Made by a program: the position numbers and the translations under genes
Shown: piece after piece, positions 56,931-64,000 of the stretch
Numbering within the stretch: position 1 is the stretch's first letter
Layout of the letters: the number at the start of each line of letters is the position of its first letter
The notes under the pieces: generated by a model
Database searches by the model: none
Seen by the model: the letters and a program-made list of their open reading frames with translations, nothing else
What the model was told of the DNA's origin: nothing
Assembly: GCF_001676055.1 (NCBI RefSeq)
Contig: NZ_LZEX01000023.1
Location: 1 to 64,000, forward strand
Direction of reading: 5' to 3'
Origin: Morganella psychrotolerans
Lineage (GTDB): Bacteria; Pseudomonadota; Gammaproteobacteria; Enterobacterales; Enterobacteriaceae
Length of the DNA stretch: 64,000 nt

Positions 56931-57584
56931 TATGGAGGTAAATAATATTATTACTGCGTTTTTTGAGCTGAATGGTTTAGTTTAAAACAATAATGATTAA
57001 AACGACCAAAATAAACCAACGGCATTATCATATTAATAATAATTAATTTACTTTTCCGTATCATTTATTTTTGCATGTTCAATAATAATATCGTTTCATC
57101 ATTAAATAAGATGTTCGTCACATTATTAAGGTGATGTGTATCAAAATATATTCATATCAAATATACTGTAAAATATAGTTTAAACATTAAAATTTAATTG
57201 TTATTTTCATTTGACTCAATAATATAACGATGATCACAAAAACAAGAATGATTTATTATCTGTTATATTTAAATAATTGTTAATTAAAGTTTTTATATGT
57301 GTACTTTCATCGTATCTGATTGATTTTTATCATAAATTTAATGTGATCCATGTCTTGTTTTATGCCTTGCTAAAAACCATTCCGTTTTTGCAAGATATCC
57401 TTACTTTATATCAATTGTTTTTAAACCCCCTGAATTGCACATTAGAATCAGTGGAAAGTTAAGGGATTAAATAGGAATGAATACATAATTTGTACTTAGT
57501 TATCTTCTTAATTAACGCCAAACGGATTTTATAAAAATTGTATTGACTTTAATTCCGAACATTTAGTCTATTTAGAGGTATATC
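56931..57584. other. AT-rich promoter and long leader of the glm operon
   Basis: About 650 bases of extremely AT-rich DNA with no credible gene. It contains the FNR-like site at 57131-57144 and -10-like hexamers TATACT (57162-57167) and TATAGT (57174-57179). If these are the promoter, the glmS mRNA has a leader of about 400 bases. A hydrophobic 61-codon frame inside (57277-57462) starts with TTG, has no ribosome site and is probably chance. Confidence 0.5.
57131..57144. promoter_or_regulatory. FNR-like anaerobic activator site
   Basis: GTGATGTGTATCAA matches the FNR consensus TTGAT-N4-ATCAA at 13 of 14 positions counting the spacer as free. Its centre lies about 36-37 bases before the predicted start site of the TATACT promoter, close to the class II activator position. 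This would tie glutamate fermentation to oxygen lack. Confidence 0.5.
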
Positions 57585-58028
57585 ATGCAGAATCCTACCA
57601 TTGTTATTGGTGTAATTGGTGCCGATTGCCATGCCGTCGGTAACAAAGTTTTAGATCGCGTTTTCGCGCAACACAATTTCAACGTGATCAATCTTGGTGT
57701 CATGGTAAGCCAGGACGAATATATTGATGCCGCCATTGAAACCGGTGCACAGGCGATTGTTGTTTCTTCTATTTACGGACACGGTGAAGTTGACTGTTTA
57801 GGGATGCGTGACCGTTGCATCGAACGTGGTCTGGGTGAAATTCTGCTGTATGTCGGCGGTAACCTGGTTATCGGTAAACAGGCACCGGCTGAAATCGAGA
57901 AAAAATTCTCAGCTATGGGCTTTAACCGTGTGTTCTTCCCGAATACTGACCTGGAATTTGTCTGCGATATCATGAAGAAAGATATCGAGAAAAGCCTGTC
58001 AGCTAAAAAAGAAGGAATGACCGCGTAA
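57585..58028 (+). CDS. glmS: Methylaspartate (glutamate) mutase S subunit
   Basis: This is the small cobalamin-binding subunit of glutamate mutase, which rearranges L-glutamate to (2S,3S)-3-methylaspartate. The base-off B12 motif is [18 protein letters not shown] (Asp-X-His-X-X-Gly, His about residue 16), followed by [10 protein letters not shown] and [12 protein letters not shown] that frame the corrin nucleotide. The 147-residue length is typical (about 137). It begins the operon and its last base is the first of the next gene. The symbol follows glutamate mutase usage and should not be confused with glucosamine synthase. Confidence 0.95.
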   Translation: MQNPTIVIGVIGADCHAVGNKVLDRVFAQHNFNVINLGVMVSQDEYIDAAIETGAQAIVVSSIYGHGEVDCLGMRDRCIERGLGEILLYVGGNLVIGKQAPAEIEKKFSAMGFNRVFFPNTDLEFVCDIMKKDIEKSLSAKKEGMTA

Positions 58029-59419
58029 TGATCTCTGTCTCTATAGATATCGGTTCTACCTGGACGAAAGGTGCCGTGTTCGACGTGGGCAGTGATGATC
58101 ATATTGATGTAAAGAATTATGCCCTGACCCCCACGACGACTGACCATCTGGCTGACGGATTTTTTACTGTACTGAATAAAATCCTCAATGTGTCTGATGC
58201 ACGTCCTTTATTAGAAGCAGGAAAAATAGATATCAGTTATTCCTCTTCTGCAAAAGGCGGGTTAGCGGTAGCGGCACTTGGTCTGGTTCCGACTATAACC
58301 CTGGAGTCGGCGAAAGTAACCGCTCACTCAGCGGGCGCAAAAGTGTCACAGCACTTTGCTTATAAACTTAACCGGACTGATATCCGCGCACTCGAACAGA
58401 CACCTCCGGATATTTTTCTCTTTACCGGCGGGACGGATGGCGGTGATGTCGGGTACGGATTACAAAATGCCAGAATGCTGGCGGAATCCGACCTGAACTG
58501 CTCCATCATTTATGCGGGTAACCGCGATATTCAGGATGATGTTGCTGAGATCCTCAGTGATAAAGATCTGACTATCGTAAACAACATTTTACCGAGTCTG
58601 GATAGCCCGAATCCGTTCGATGCACGTAAAGCTATCTGTGACATATTTCTTAAAAAGATTGTTAAAGGCAAGGGACTGGATGTCATTGTTGAACAGACAG
58701 GCGAAGAGCCTCGTCCGACACCATTTTCTGTCTTTGAATTAGTGCAGCAAATCCGTGACACCATTCCCGGTTGGGAAGAGTTTGTTCTGATGGATATGGG
58801 TGGCGCAACGACGGATATCTATTCGTCCTGCAACAACAGTTTACTGCCGGATACTATTTTACACGGTATTCCGGAGCCGAAAGTGAAGCGGACGGTGGAA
58901 GGTGACCTCGGTATGCGGGTGTCAGCAGTCATCGCCGGTGAAGCAGGCCGTGAGTTAGCAGAAGCACAGTTTGTCAACCATCCGGAGCAACTGGACGCGT
59001 TTTACCGGTATACCCATCACATCAATGCGCATCCTGATTATTTGCCGCAGACAGACGAAGAACGTGTTTATGACCATCTGTTAGCCGGAATTTGCGTCGC
59101 CCTCGGTACAGAGCGCCATGCAGGAACCAAGCAACAGGTCACAACATGTGCAGGAACGGTGGATTTACAGATCGGACGTGATTTATCACGCGTTCGTAAA
59201 ATCATCGGCACCGGCGGCTGGTTATCACGCACGGATGATTTTGCCATTCAACAGTATATGAAGTACCGCAAATTCGATAACAAAGGCCGCCAGATTTTGC
59301 TGCCGGACGAATTTGAGTATTACCGGGATTCACAAGGACTATTTCCTCTGTTAGCCAATGTCGCCTGTCGGCATCCGAAAGCAGCAGCTCAGACTGGCGT
59401 ACAGATTTTGACCAGATAG
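58028..59419 (+). CDS. glmL: Glutamate mutase reactivating factor GlmL (MutL)
   Basis: GlmL is an ATPase of the ASKHA fold, thought to release damaged cobalamin from glutamate mutase. The 463-residue protein starts SVSIDIGSTWTKGAVFDVG (phosphate-1 loop) and contains LMDMGGATTDIYS (phosphate-2 loop) and IIGTGGWLS (adenosine motif). In known operons this gene lies between the S and E subunit genes, as here. It is unrelated to mismatch repair MutL. Confidence 0.94.
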   Translation: MISVSIDIGSTWTKGAVFDVGSDDHIDVKNYALTPTTTDHLADGFFTVLNKILNVSDARPLLEAGKIDISYSSSAKGGLAVAALGLVPTITLESAKVTAHSAGAKVSQHFAYKLNRTDIRALEQTPPDIFLFTGGTDGGDVGYGLQNARMLAESDLNCSIIYAGNRDIQDDVAEILSDKDLTIVNNILPSLDSPNPFDARKAICDIFLKKIVKGKGLDVIVEQTGEEPRPTPFSVFELVQQIRDTIPGWEEFVLMDMGGATTDIYSSCNNSLLPDTILHGIPEPKVKRTVEGDLGMRVSAVIAGEAGRELAEAQFVNHPEQLDAFYRYTHHINAHPDYLPQTDEERVYDHLLAGICVALGTERHAGTKQQVTTCAGTVDLQIGRDLSRVRKIIGTGGWLSRTDDFAIQQYMKYRKFDNKGRQILLPDEFEYYRDSQGLFPLLANVACRHPKAAAQTGVQILTR

Positions 59420-59440
59420 CGATATTATTGGAGCCATTAA

Positions 59441-60886
59441 ATGGAACTGAAAAATAAAAAGATTGCGATCGATGACTTTATGTCTGAGCGCAAAGACGTT
59501 TTAAAGACCTGGGTAACAGGGAAAGATGTAACCAATTTCGAAGATGGTGTGAAATACCAGTCGACTATCTCTGCTGATAAAAACTTTGCGAAAAAATTAT
59601 TTGAAGCAGATCGCGATGGCATCACATTAAGCCAGCCGCGTGCAGGTGTGGCATTAATCGAAGAGCATATCGAGCTGCTGAAAAAATTACAGGTTGAGTG
59701 TGACCTGCTGCCGACAACTATCGATGCGTATACCCGTCTGAACCGCTATGAAGAAGCGGCTGTCGGTATCCAGAAATCTGTTGAAGCCGGTACATCCAAA
59801 CTCAATGGTCTGCCGGTGGTAAACCACGGTGTGGCAGCTTGCCGTCATATTACTGAATCCCTGGATAAGCCTCTGCAAATCCGTCACGGGACACCAGATG
59901 CGCGTCTGCTGTGCGAAATCTCCATGGCGAGTGGTTTCACCAGTTATGAAGGCGGTGGTATCTCTTATAACATCCCTTACGCAAAACGCGTCACCCTGGA
60001 AAAATCTATCCGTGACTGGCAGTACTGCGACCGCGTAATTGGTTTATATGAAGAAAATGGTATCCGCATCAACCGTGAACCATTCGGTCCGTTAACCGGT
60101 ACGCTGATCCCGCCATTTATTTCTCACACTGTGGCGATTATCGAAGGTCTGGTTGCGCTGGAGCAGGGTGTTAAATCTATCACTGTCGGTTACGGTCAGG
60201 TAGGTAACTTAGTACAGGATATCGCGGCAATCCGCTCTCTGCGTGAACTGTCCCATGAATATTTCCGCGCTTACGGTTTCGAAGATTATGAACTGAGTAC
60301 CGTATTCCACCAGTGGATGGGTGGCTTCCCTGAAGATGAATCCCGCGCAGCGGCAGTTATCTCCTGGGGTGCGGCAGTCGCCGGTATGTCCGGTGCAACT
60401 AAAGTTATCACCAAATCTCCGCATGAAGCATTCGGTATCCCGACTGCAGAAGCTAACTGTCAGGGTCTGCGTGCTTCAAACCAGATGCTGAACATGATGC
60501 GCGACCAGAAATTCCCGCCTTGTAAAGACGTCGATCTGGAAGTGGAACTGATTAAACGTGAAGTCCGCGCTGTCATGAAGAAAGTGCTTGAGCTGGGTAA
60601 CGGTGACATTGCAGTCGGTACTGTCCGCGCATTTGAAGCCGGCGTACTGGATATTCCGTTCGCTCCGGCTATGTGTAACTCCGGGAAAATGCTGCCTATC
60701 CGCGACAACAACGGTGCAATCCGTGTGTTCGACGCAGGTGCGGTACCTCTGCCGGATGATGTACTGACTATGCACCAGGATTTTGTTGCTGAGCGCGCCC
60801 GTGTTGAAGGTCGTGAAGCTTCATTCCAGATGATTATTGATGACATTAACGCAGTATCTCACAGTAAATTGGTAGGAAGACCATAA
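59441..60886 (+). CDS. glmE: Methylaspartate (glutamate) mutase E subunit
   Basis: GlmE is the large catalytic TIM-barrel subunit of glutamate mutase. The 481 residues match the usual length (about 483). Conserved blocks include GVALIEEHIELLKKLQ, QIRHGTPDARLL (substrate-binding Arg), EGGGISYNIPYAKRV, EPFGPLTGTLIPPFISH and GYGQVGNLVQDIAAI. It starts 21 bases after glmL and shares one base with mal. Codon use is clearly of the highly expressed type compared with the accessory genes around it, which suggests strong expression. Confidence 0.96.
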   Translation: MELKNKKIAIDDFMSERKDVLKTWVTGKDVTNFEDGVKYQSTISADKNFAKKLFEADRDGITLSQPRAGVALIEEHIELLKKLQVECDLLPTTIDAYTRLNRYEEAAVGIQKSVEAGTSKLNGLPVVNHGVAACRHITESLDKPLQIRHGTPDARLLCEISMASGFTSYEGGGISYNIPYAKRVTLEKSIRDWQYCDRVIGLYEENGIRINREPFGPLTGTLIPPFISHTVAIIEGLVALEQGVKSITVGYGQVGNLVQDIAAIRSLRELSHEYFRAYGFEDYELSTVFHQWMGGFPEDESRAAAVISWGAAVAGMSGATKVITKSPHEAFGIPTAEANCQGLRASNQMLNMMRDQKFPPCKDVDLEVELIKREVRAVMKKVLELGNGDIAVGTVRAFEAGVLDIPFAPAMCNSGKMLPIRDNNGAIRVFDAGAVPLPDDVLTMHQDFVAERARVEGREASFQMIIDDINAVSHSKLVGRP

Positions 60887-62127
60887 TGAAAATTAAACAT
60901 GCATTGTTCACGGCGGGTAACTCATCTTTCTATTTTGATGATCAGCAGGCGATTAAAGACGGCGCAGGTCACGATGGTTTCGTTTATACCGGTAAGCCGG
61001 TAACGCCGGGCTTTACTGCAATTCGTCAGGCGGGTGAGTGCGTATCAGTTCAGTTAGTCCTCGAGAATGGTTCTGTGGCTATCGGTGACTGTGCGGCTGT
61101 TCAGTATTCAGGTGCGGGTGGTCGTGACCCGTTATTCCTGGCGGAAAACTTTATTCCGTTCCTGGAAAAACACATTAAACCACTGCTGGAAGGCCGTGAT
61201 ATCAGTGAATTCCGTGCTAATGCCAAGTTCTTCGATGAACTGAAAGTGGAAGGCAAACAACTGCACACTGCGATTCGTTATGGTCTGTCCCAGGCTCTGC
61301 TGGACGCTGCAGCATTAGCAACTAACCGCGTGAAAGCGGAAGTTGTCTGCGACGAATGGCATCTGCCGGTTGTCGCTGAGCCGATTCCTCTGTTTGGTCA
61401 GAGTGGTGATGACCGTTATAACGCCGTTGACAAAATGATCCTCAAACACGTTGATGTGCTGCCGCACGGTCTTATCAACAACGTAGATGAAAAACTGGGT
61501 CGTCAGGGCGAGAAACTGCGTGCATACGTTTCATGGCTGGCAGAGCGCATCGTTGAATTACGCACAGAAGACAGCTACAAACCTTCTCTGCACATCGACG
61601 TTTACGGCACTATCGGTATCATTTTCGACAAAGATCCAATCCGTTGCGCAGAGTATATCGCAAGTCTGCAGGAGCAGGCCGGTGATTTAGAACTGTACAT
61701 CGAAGGCCCGATTGATGCCGGTAACAAACCAGACCAGATCCGCCTGATGAAAGGCATTATGGATCACCTGAAAAAAATCGGTTCAAAAGTCAAAATTGTT
61801 GCTGACGAATGGTGTAACACCTGCCAGGACATCATTGATTTCACAGATGCAAAATGCTGTGACATGGTTCAGATTAAAACCCCTGACCTGGGTTCAGTTC
61901 ATAATATCGCTGACGCAGTGCTGTATTGCCAGAAGAACGGTATGGAAGCATACCAGGGCGGTACTTGTAACGAAACTGACGTCAGTGCACGTACCTGTGT
62001 TCACATCGCTATCGCAACACGTCCGATGCGTATGCTGATCAAGCCGGGTATGGGCTTCGACGAAGGTATGAATATCGTTAACAACGAAATGAACCGCACA
62101 CTGGCTGTACTGAAAGCAAAAGGGTAA
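60886..62127 (+). CDS. mal: Methylaspartate ammonia-lyase
   Basis: This enolase-superfamily enzyme removes ammonia from 3-methylaspartate to give mesaconate. The 413-residue protein (same length as the clostridial enzyme) has the start FTAGNSSFYFDDQQAIKDGA. The Mg2+ ligands are in IDVYGTIG and YIEGPID and VADEWCNTCQD, and the catalytic Lys is in MVQIKTPDLGSVHNIADA. It follows glmE with a one-base overlap. Confidence 0.96.
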   Translation: MKIKHALFTAGNSSFYFDDQQAIKDGAGHDGFVYTGKPVTPGFTAIRQAGECVSVQLVLENGSVAIGDCAAVQYSGAGGRDPLFLAENFIPFLEKHIKPLLEGRDISEFRANAKFFDELKVEGKQLHTAIRYGLSQALLDAAALATNRVKAEVVCDEWHLPVVAEPIPLFGQSGDDRYNAVDKMILKHVDVLPHGLINNVDEKLGRQGEKLRAYVSWLAERIVELRTEDSYKPSLHIDVYGTIGIIFDKDPIRCAEYIASLQEQAGDLELYIEGPIDAGNKPDQIRLMKGIMDHLKKIGSKVKIVADEWCNTCQDIIDFTDAKCCDMVQIKTPDLGSVHNIADAVLYCQKNGMEAYQGGTCNETDVSARTCVHIAIATRPMRMLIKPGMGFDEGMNIVNNEMNRTLAVLKAKG

Positions 62128-62136
62128 GGAAACATT

Positions 62137-63510
62137 ATGTCTGAGACATTTAAAATTCTGTCTCCCACTGCCATTCTGGGGTACGGATTTCCCGAAGAGA
62201 GTTTCATGAAGGCGATGGAAGAATCGCCGGACCTTATCGCCGTTGACGCCGGGTCTTCTGACCCGGGTCCGCACTACCTCGGTTCAGGTAAAGCATTTAC
62301 TGACCGTGCCGGTGTGAAACGCGACCTGCGTTACATGCTGAAAGCCGGTGTGAAAAACAACATTCCGGTTGTTATCGGGAGTGCGGGTGGTTCCGGTGCG
62401 CAGCCGCATCTGGAATGGTGCCGTGAAATCATCCTGGAGCTGGCAAAAGAAGAGAATCTCTCTTTCTCTATGGCGCTTATCCCGGCGGATGTTGATAAGA
62501 AAACCGTTCATGAAGCACTGGATGCCGGTAAAATCACACCACTGCATTTCGTGCCTGAACTGACTCATGAAGTTATCGACGAAAGTACCTATATCGTTGC
62601 TCAAATGGGTATCGAGCCGTTCCAGGAAGCTCTGGCAGCAGGTGCTCAGGTTGTTCTGGCCGGTCGTTCTTATGACCCTTGCTGTTTCGCGGCACTGCCG
62701 ATTATGAAAGGGTTCGATGAAGGTCTGGCACTGCACTGCGGTAAAATCCTGGAGTGTGCGGCAATCGCTGCAACACCGGGCTCCGGTTCAGACTGTGCGA
62801 TGGGTATCATCGACAAAACCGGCTTTACCCTGAAAGCGTTCAACCCGATTCGTAAATTTACTGATACCTCTGCAGCGGCGCATACCCTGTATGAGAAATC
62901 AGATCCTTATACTTTACCGGGTCCCGGCGGAGTGCTGGATCTGAAAGAGTGTAAGTTTGAAGATCTGGGTAACGGACAGGTTCGTGTAACCGGTTCACGC
63001 CACGTTTCAACACCGTATACGGTTAAACTGGAAGCAGCACGTCCGGTTGGTTATCGCACCATCACCATCGCGGGGACACATGATCCAATCATGATCGCCG
63101 GAATGGATAAGATTTTGGTTGAAGTGCGTAAGAGTGTTGAGAAAAACCTCAGCATTGACCCTGACAGTGTGAAAATGAATTTCCACCTGTATGGCAAAAA
63201 CGGTGTAATGGGTGATGCAGAACCAGAAACCGTGACTAAGAGTTATGAGCTGGGAATTCTGTTAGATGTTGTTGCACCGACTCAGGAGCAGGCTGACAGT
63301 ATTTGTTCTCTGGCACGTTCAACCATGCTGCACTACGGGTACGACGGTCGTATCGCTACAGCGGGTAACTTAGCCTTCCCATTTTCGCCATCGGATATTC
63401 GTGCCGGTAAAGTGTATGAGTTCTCCATCTATCACCTGATGGAATATACACCGGACATTAAATTCAAATTCCGGATGGAGAATGTGACACCAGAAGGAGT
63501 GGCGAAATGA
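62137..63510 (+). CDS. AtuA family protein (DUF1446) in the glm operon
   Basis: A 457-residue protein of the acyclic terpene utilisation AtuA / DUF1446 family. The start LSPTAILGYGFPEESFMKAM, the Asp/Gly-rich VDAGSSDPGPHYLGSGK and VVIGSAGGSGAQPHLEW suggest a nucleotide- or CoA-binding fold. VVLAGRSYDPCCFAALPI and CGKILECAAIAATPGSGSDC hold conserved Cys residues. The founding AtuA is implicated in citronellol/geraniol breakdown but its reaction is not settled. Here it follows mal by nine bases and is coupled to a DUF4387 gene, so a role in handling mesaconate, citramalate or their CoA esters is an inference. Confidence 0.82.
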   Translation: MSETFKILSPTAILGYGFPEESFMKAMEESPDLIAVDAGSSDPGPHYLGSGKAFTDRAGVKRDLRYMLKAGVKNNIPVVIGSAGGSGAQPHLEWCREIILELAKEENLSFSMALIPADVDKKTVHEALDAGKITPLHFVPELTHEVIDESTYIVAQMGIEPFQEALAAGAQVVLAGRSYDPCCFAALPIMKGFDEGLALHCGKILECAAIAATPGSGSDCAMGIIDKTGFTLKAFNPIRKFTDTSAAAHTLYEKSDPYTLPGPGGVLDLKECKFEDLGNGQVRVTGSRHVSTPYTVKLEAARPVGYRTITIAGTHDPIMIAGMDKILVEVRKSVEKNLSIDPDSVKMNFHLYGKNGVMGDAEPETVTKSYELGILLDVVAPTQEQADSICSLARSTMLHYGYDGRIATAGNLAFPFSPSDIRAGKVYEFSIYHLMEYTPDIKFKFRMENVTPEGVAK

Positions 63511-63824
63511 AACAGTCAATTTTAGAATTAGCAAAAGTTGTGCGTTCTAAAAACTCCGGCCCGTATGAAATTGTAATGGATATTTTATTCAAGGATAAAG
63601 CAACTTATACCGCGGTAAAGAATTCAAAACAGTTTAATAAAGAAGTAGTGGCTGGTTTATATTGTGTCAAGCCTGACTTTATCGATAATATTGTTTGGTT
63701 TGACCCTGCTAATGCTGTGAAAATTGTAATGCCGAGACATATTGTTTCTGGTGCTGTCGGAGATACCGATGTTTATGGTGCTCAGCAACATGCGCCTTTG
63801 TTAAAACTGGAATTTGATATTTAA
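63507..63824 (+). CDS. DUF4387 protein, partner of AtuA-like protein
   Basis: A 105-residue protein with the DUF4387 look: ELAKVVRSKNSGPYEIVMDI at the start, AGLYCVKPDFIDNIVWFDPA in the middle and RHIVSGAVGDTDVYGAQQHA near the end. Its ATG overlaps the AtuA-like stop by four bases. In other genomes DUF4387 is encoded directly after, or fused to, AtuA-type genes, so the two probably form one enzyme. Function is unknown. Confidence 0.8.
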   Translation: MKQSILELAKVVRSKNSGPYEIVMDILFKDKATYTAVKNSKQFNKEVVAGLYCVKPDFIDNIVWFDPANAVKIVMPRHIVSGAVGDTDVYGAQQHAPLLKLEFDI

Positions 63825-64000
63825 TTAATATCAATACTCCATCATCTCTATAGCTAGACAACTCGGTGTGGTGAGTAGCGGGGCTTTCTCTCTATCGCCA
63901 CATCGATTTCAGAAACAGAAATCGTCATTTTTCTCAGTAGGTTGTCTAAATTCGTTTAATATTTAAAGCCATGGAAGGCCGGGTAAAAATAACTGAAATA
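63825..64000. other. Region after the glm operon
   Basis: No gene is visible in this terminal stretch apart from the structured-RNA candidate at 63855-63948. No simple terminator follows the DUF4387 gene, so transcription may continue past the window into further pathway genes. Confidence 0.4.
63855..63948 (+). ncRNA. Candidate three-way-junction structured RNA
   Basis: Three nested perfect stems form a closed three-way junction. P1 is TAGACAAC / GTTGTCTA (63855-63862 with 63941-63948), P2 is TGTGGTGA / TCGCCACA (63867-63874 with 63895-63902, one G-T pair), and P3 is CGATTTC / GAAATCG (63904-63910 with 63918-63924). The strand joining P3 to P1 is the 16 bases TCATTTTTCTCAGTAG. This compact fold resembles a riboswitch aptamer or regulatory leader more than a terminator. 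I do not recognise the class. Confidence 0.4.

Noticed and set aside
57277-57462. 61-codon hydrophobic frame in the glm leader
   Set aside because: It starts with TTG, has no ribosome site and reflects AT-rich DNA giving Phe, Leu and Ile codons.
56874-57584. Possible cobalamin riboswitch before glmS
   Set aside because: No B12-box or the conserved stems of the riboswitch could be read in this very AT-rich leader.

Overview
The window comes from a gammaproteobacterium of the order Enterobacterales. It has ERIC-type intergenic repeats, the ftsB-ispD-ispF-truD / surE-pcm-nlpD-rpoS / mutS block, and proteins very close to E. coli YafD, QueE, QueD, LoiP and YfeK. Base composition looks near 50% GC, well above Proteus or Providencia. 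Together with a complete anaerobic cobalamin locus and an adenosylcobalamin-dependent glutamate mutase operon, this fits Morganella best. That assignment is an inference. No rRNA, tRNA, phage or transposase gene was seen.

Layout. 0.4-3 kb: yafD, then a sulfide:quinone-oxidoreductase-like flavoprotein with a DUF1641 partner. 3-6 kb: a ProY-type permease and two convergent queuosine genes (queE, queD) with ERIC copies. 6-16 kb: housekeeping block ftsB, ispD, ispF, truD, yfeK, surE, pcm, nlpD, rpoS and mutS. 16-28 kb: an accessory zone with an AT-rich gap carrying two strong hairpins, an orphan 150-residue protein, a cluster of two outer-membrane barrels and a DUF4056 lipoprotein (one barrel frameshifted), a GNAT enzyme, a LuxC/LuxE-like pair, a DASS transporter, divergent Rob-like and TetR regulators, and an orphan lipoprotein. 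28-34 kb: a dicarboxylate/amino-acid symporter, a class I fumarase followed closely by btuR, and the metalloprotease loiP. 34-57 kb: the cobalamin locus. A leftward operon-like run cbiA-B-C-D-E-T-F-G-H-J-K-L-M-N-Q-O-P-cobU-S-C-T ends at a LysR gene. Divergent from it are cobA-cobD-pduX, then a stand-alone precorrin-2 dehydrogenase. 57.6-63.8 kb: the methylaspartate operon glmS-glmL-glmE-mal, extended by an AtuA-family gene and a DUF4387 gene.

How the genes fit together. Glutamate mutase (GlmS/GlmE, reactivated by GlmL) needs adenosylcobalamin. The window encodes cobalt uptake (CbiMNQO), the anaerobic corrin ring steps, adenosylation (BtuR), the aminopropanol arm (PduX, CobD, CbiB) and nucleotide loop assembly (CobU, CobS, CobC, CobT). 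Methylaspartate ammonia-lyase then yields mesaconate. The class I fumarase next to btuR is a candidate mesaconase, and the AtuA/DUF4387 pair at the end of the operon has no assigned step. A perfect CRP palindrome sits between cbiA and cobA and an FNR-like site lies upstream of glmS, consistent with anaerobic, carbon-limited expression. The region reads as a self-contained B12-dependent glutamate fermentation locus.

Three genes (a BamA/TamA-type barrel, cobT and cbiP) are each broken by what looks like loss of a single base. Adding one base makes each span a multiple of three with the normal family length. This is either sequencing error or real inactivation, and matters because cobT and cbiP are needed for the pathway.
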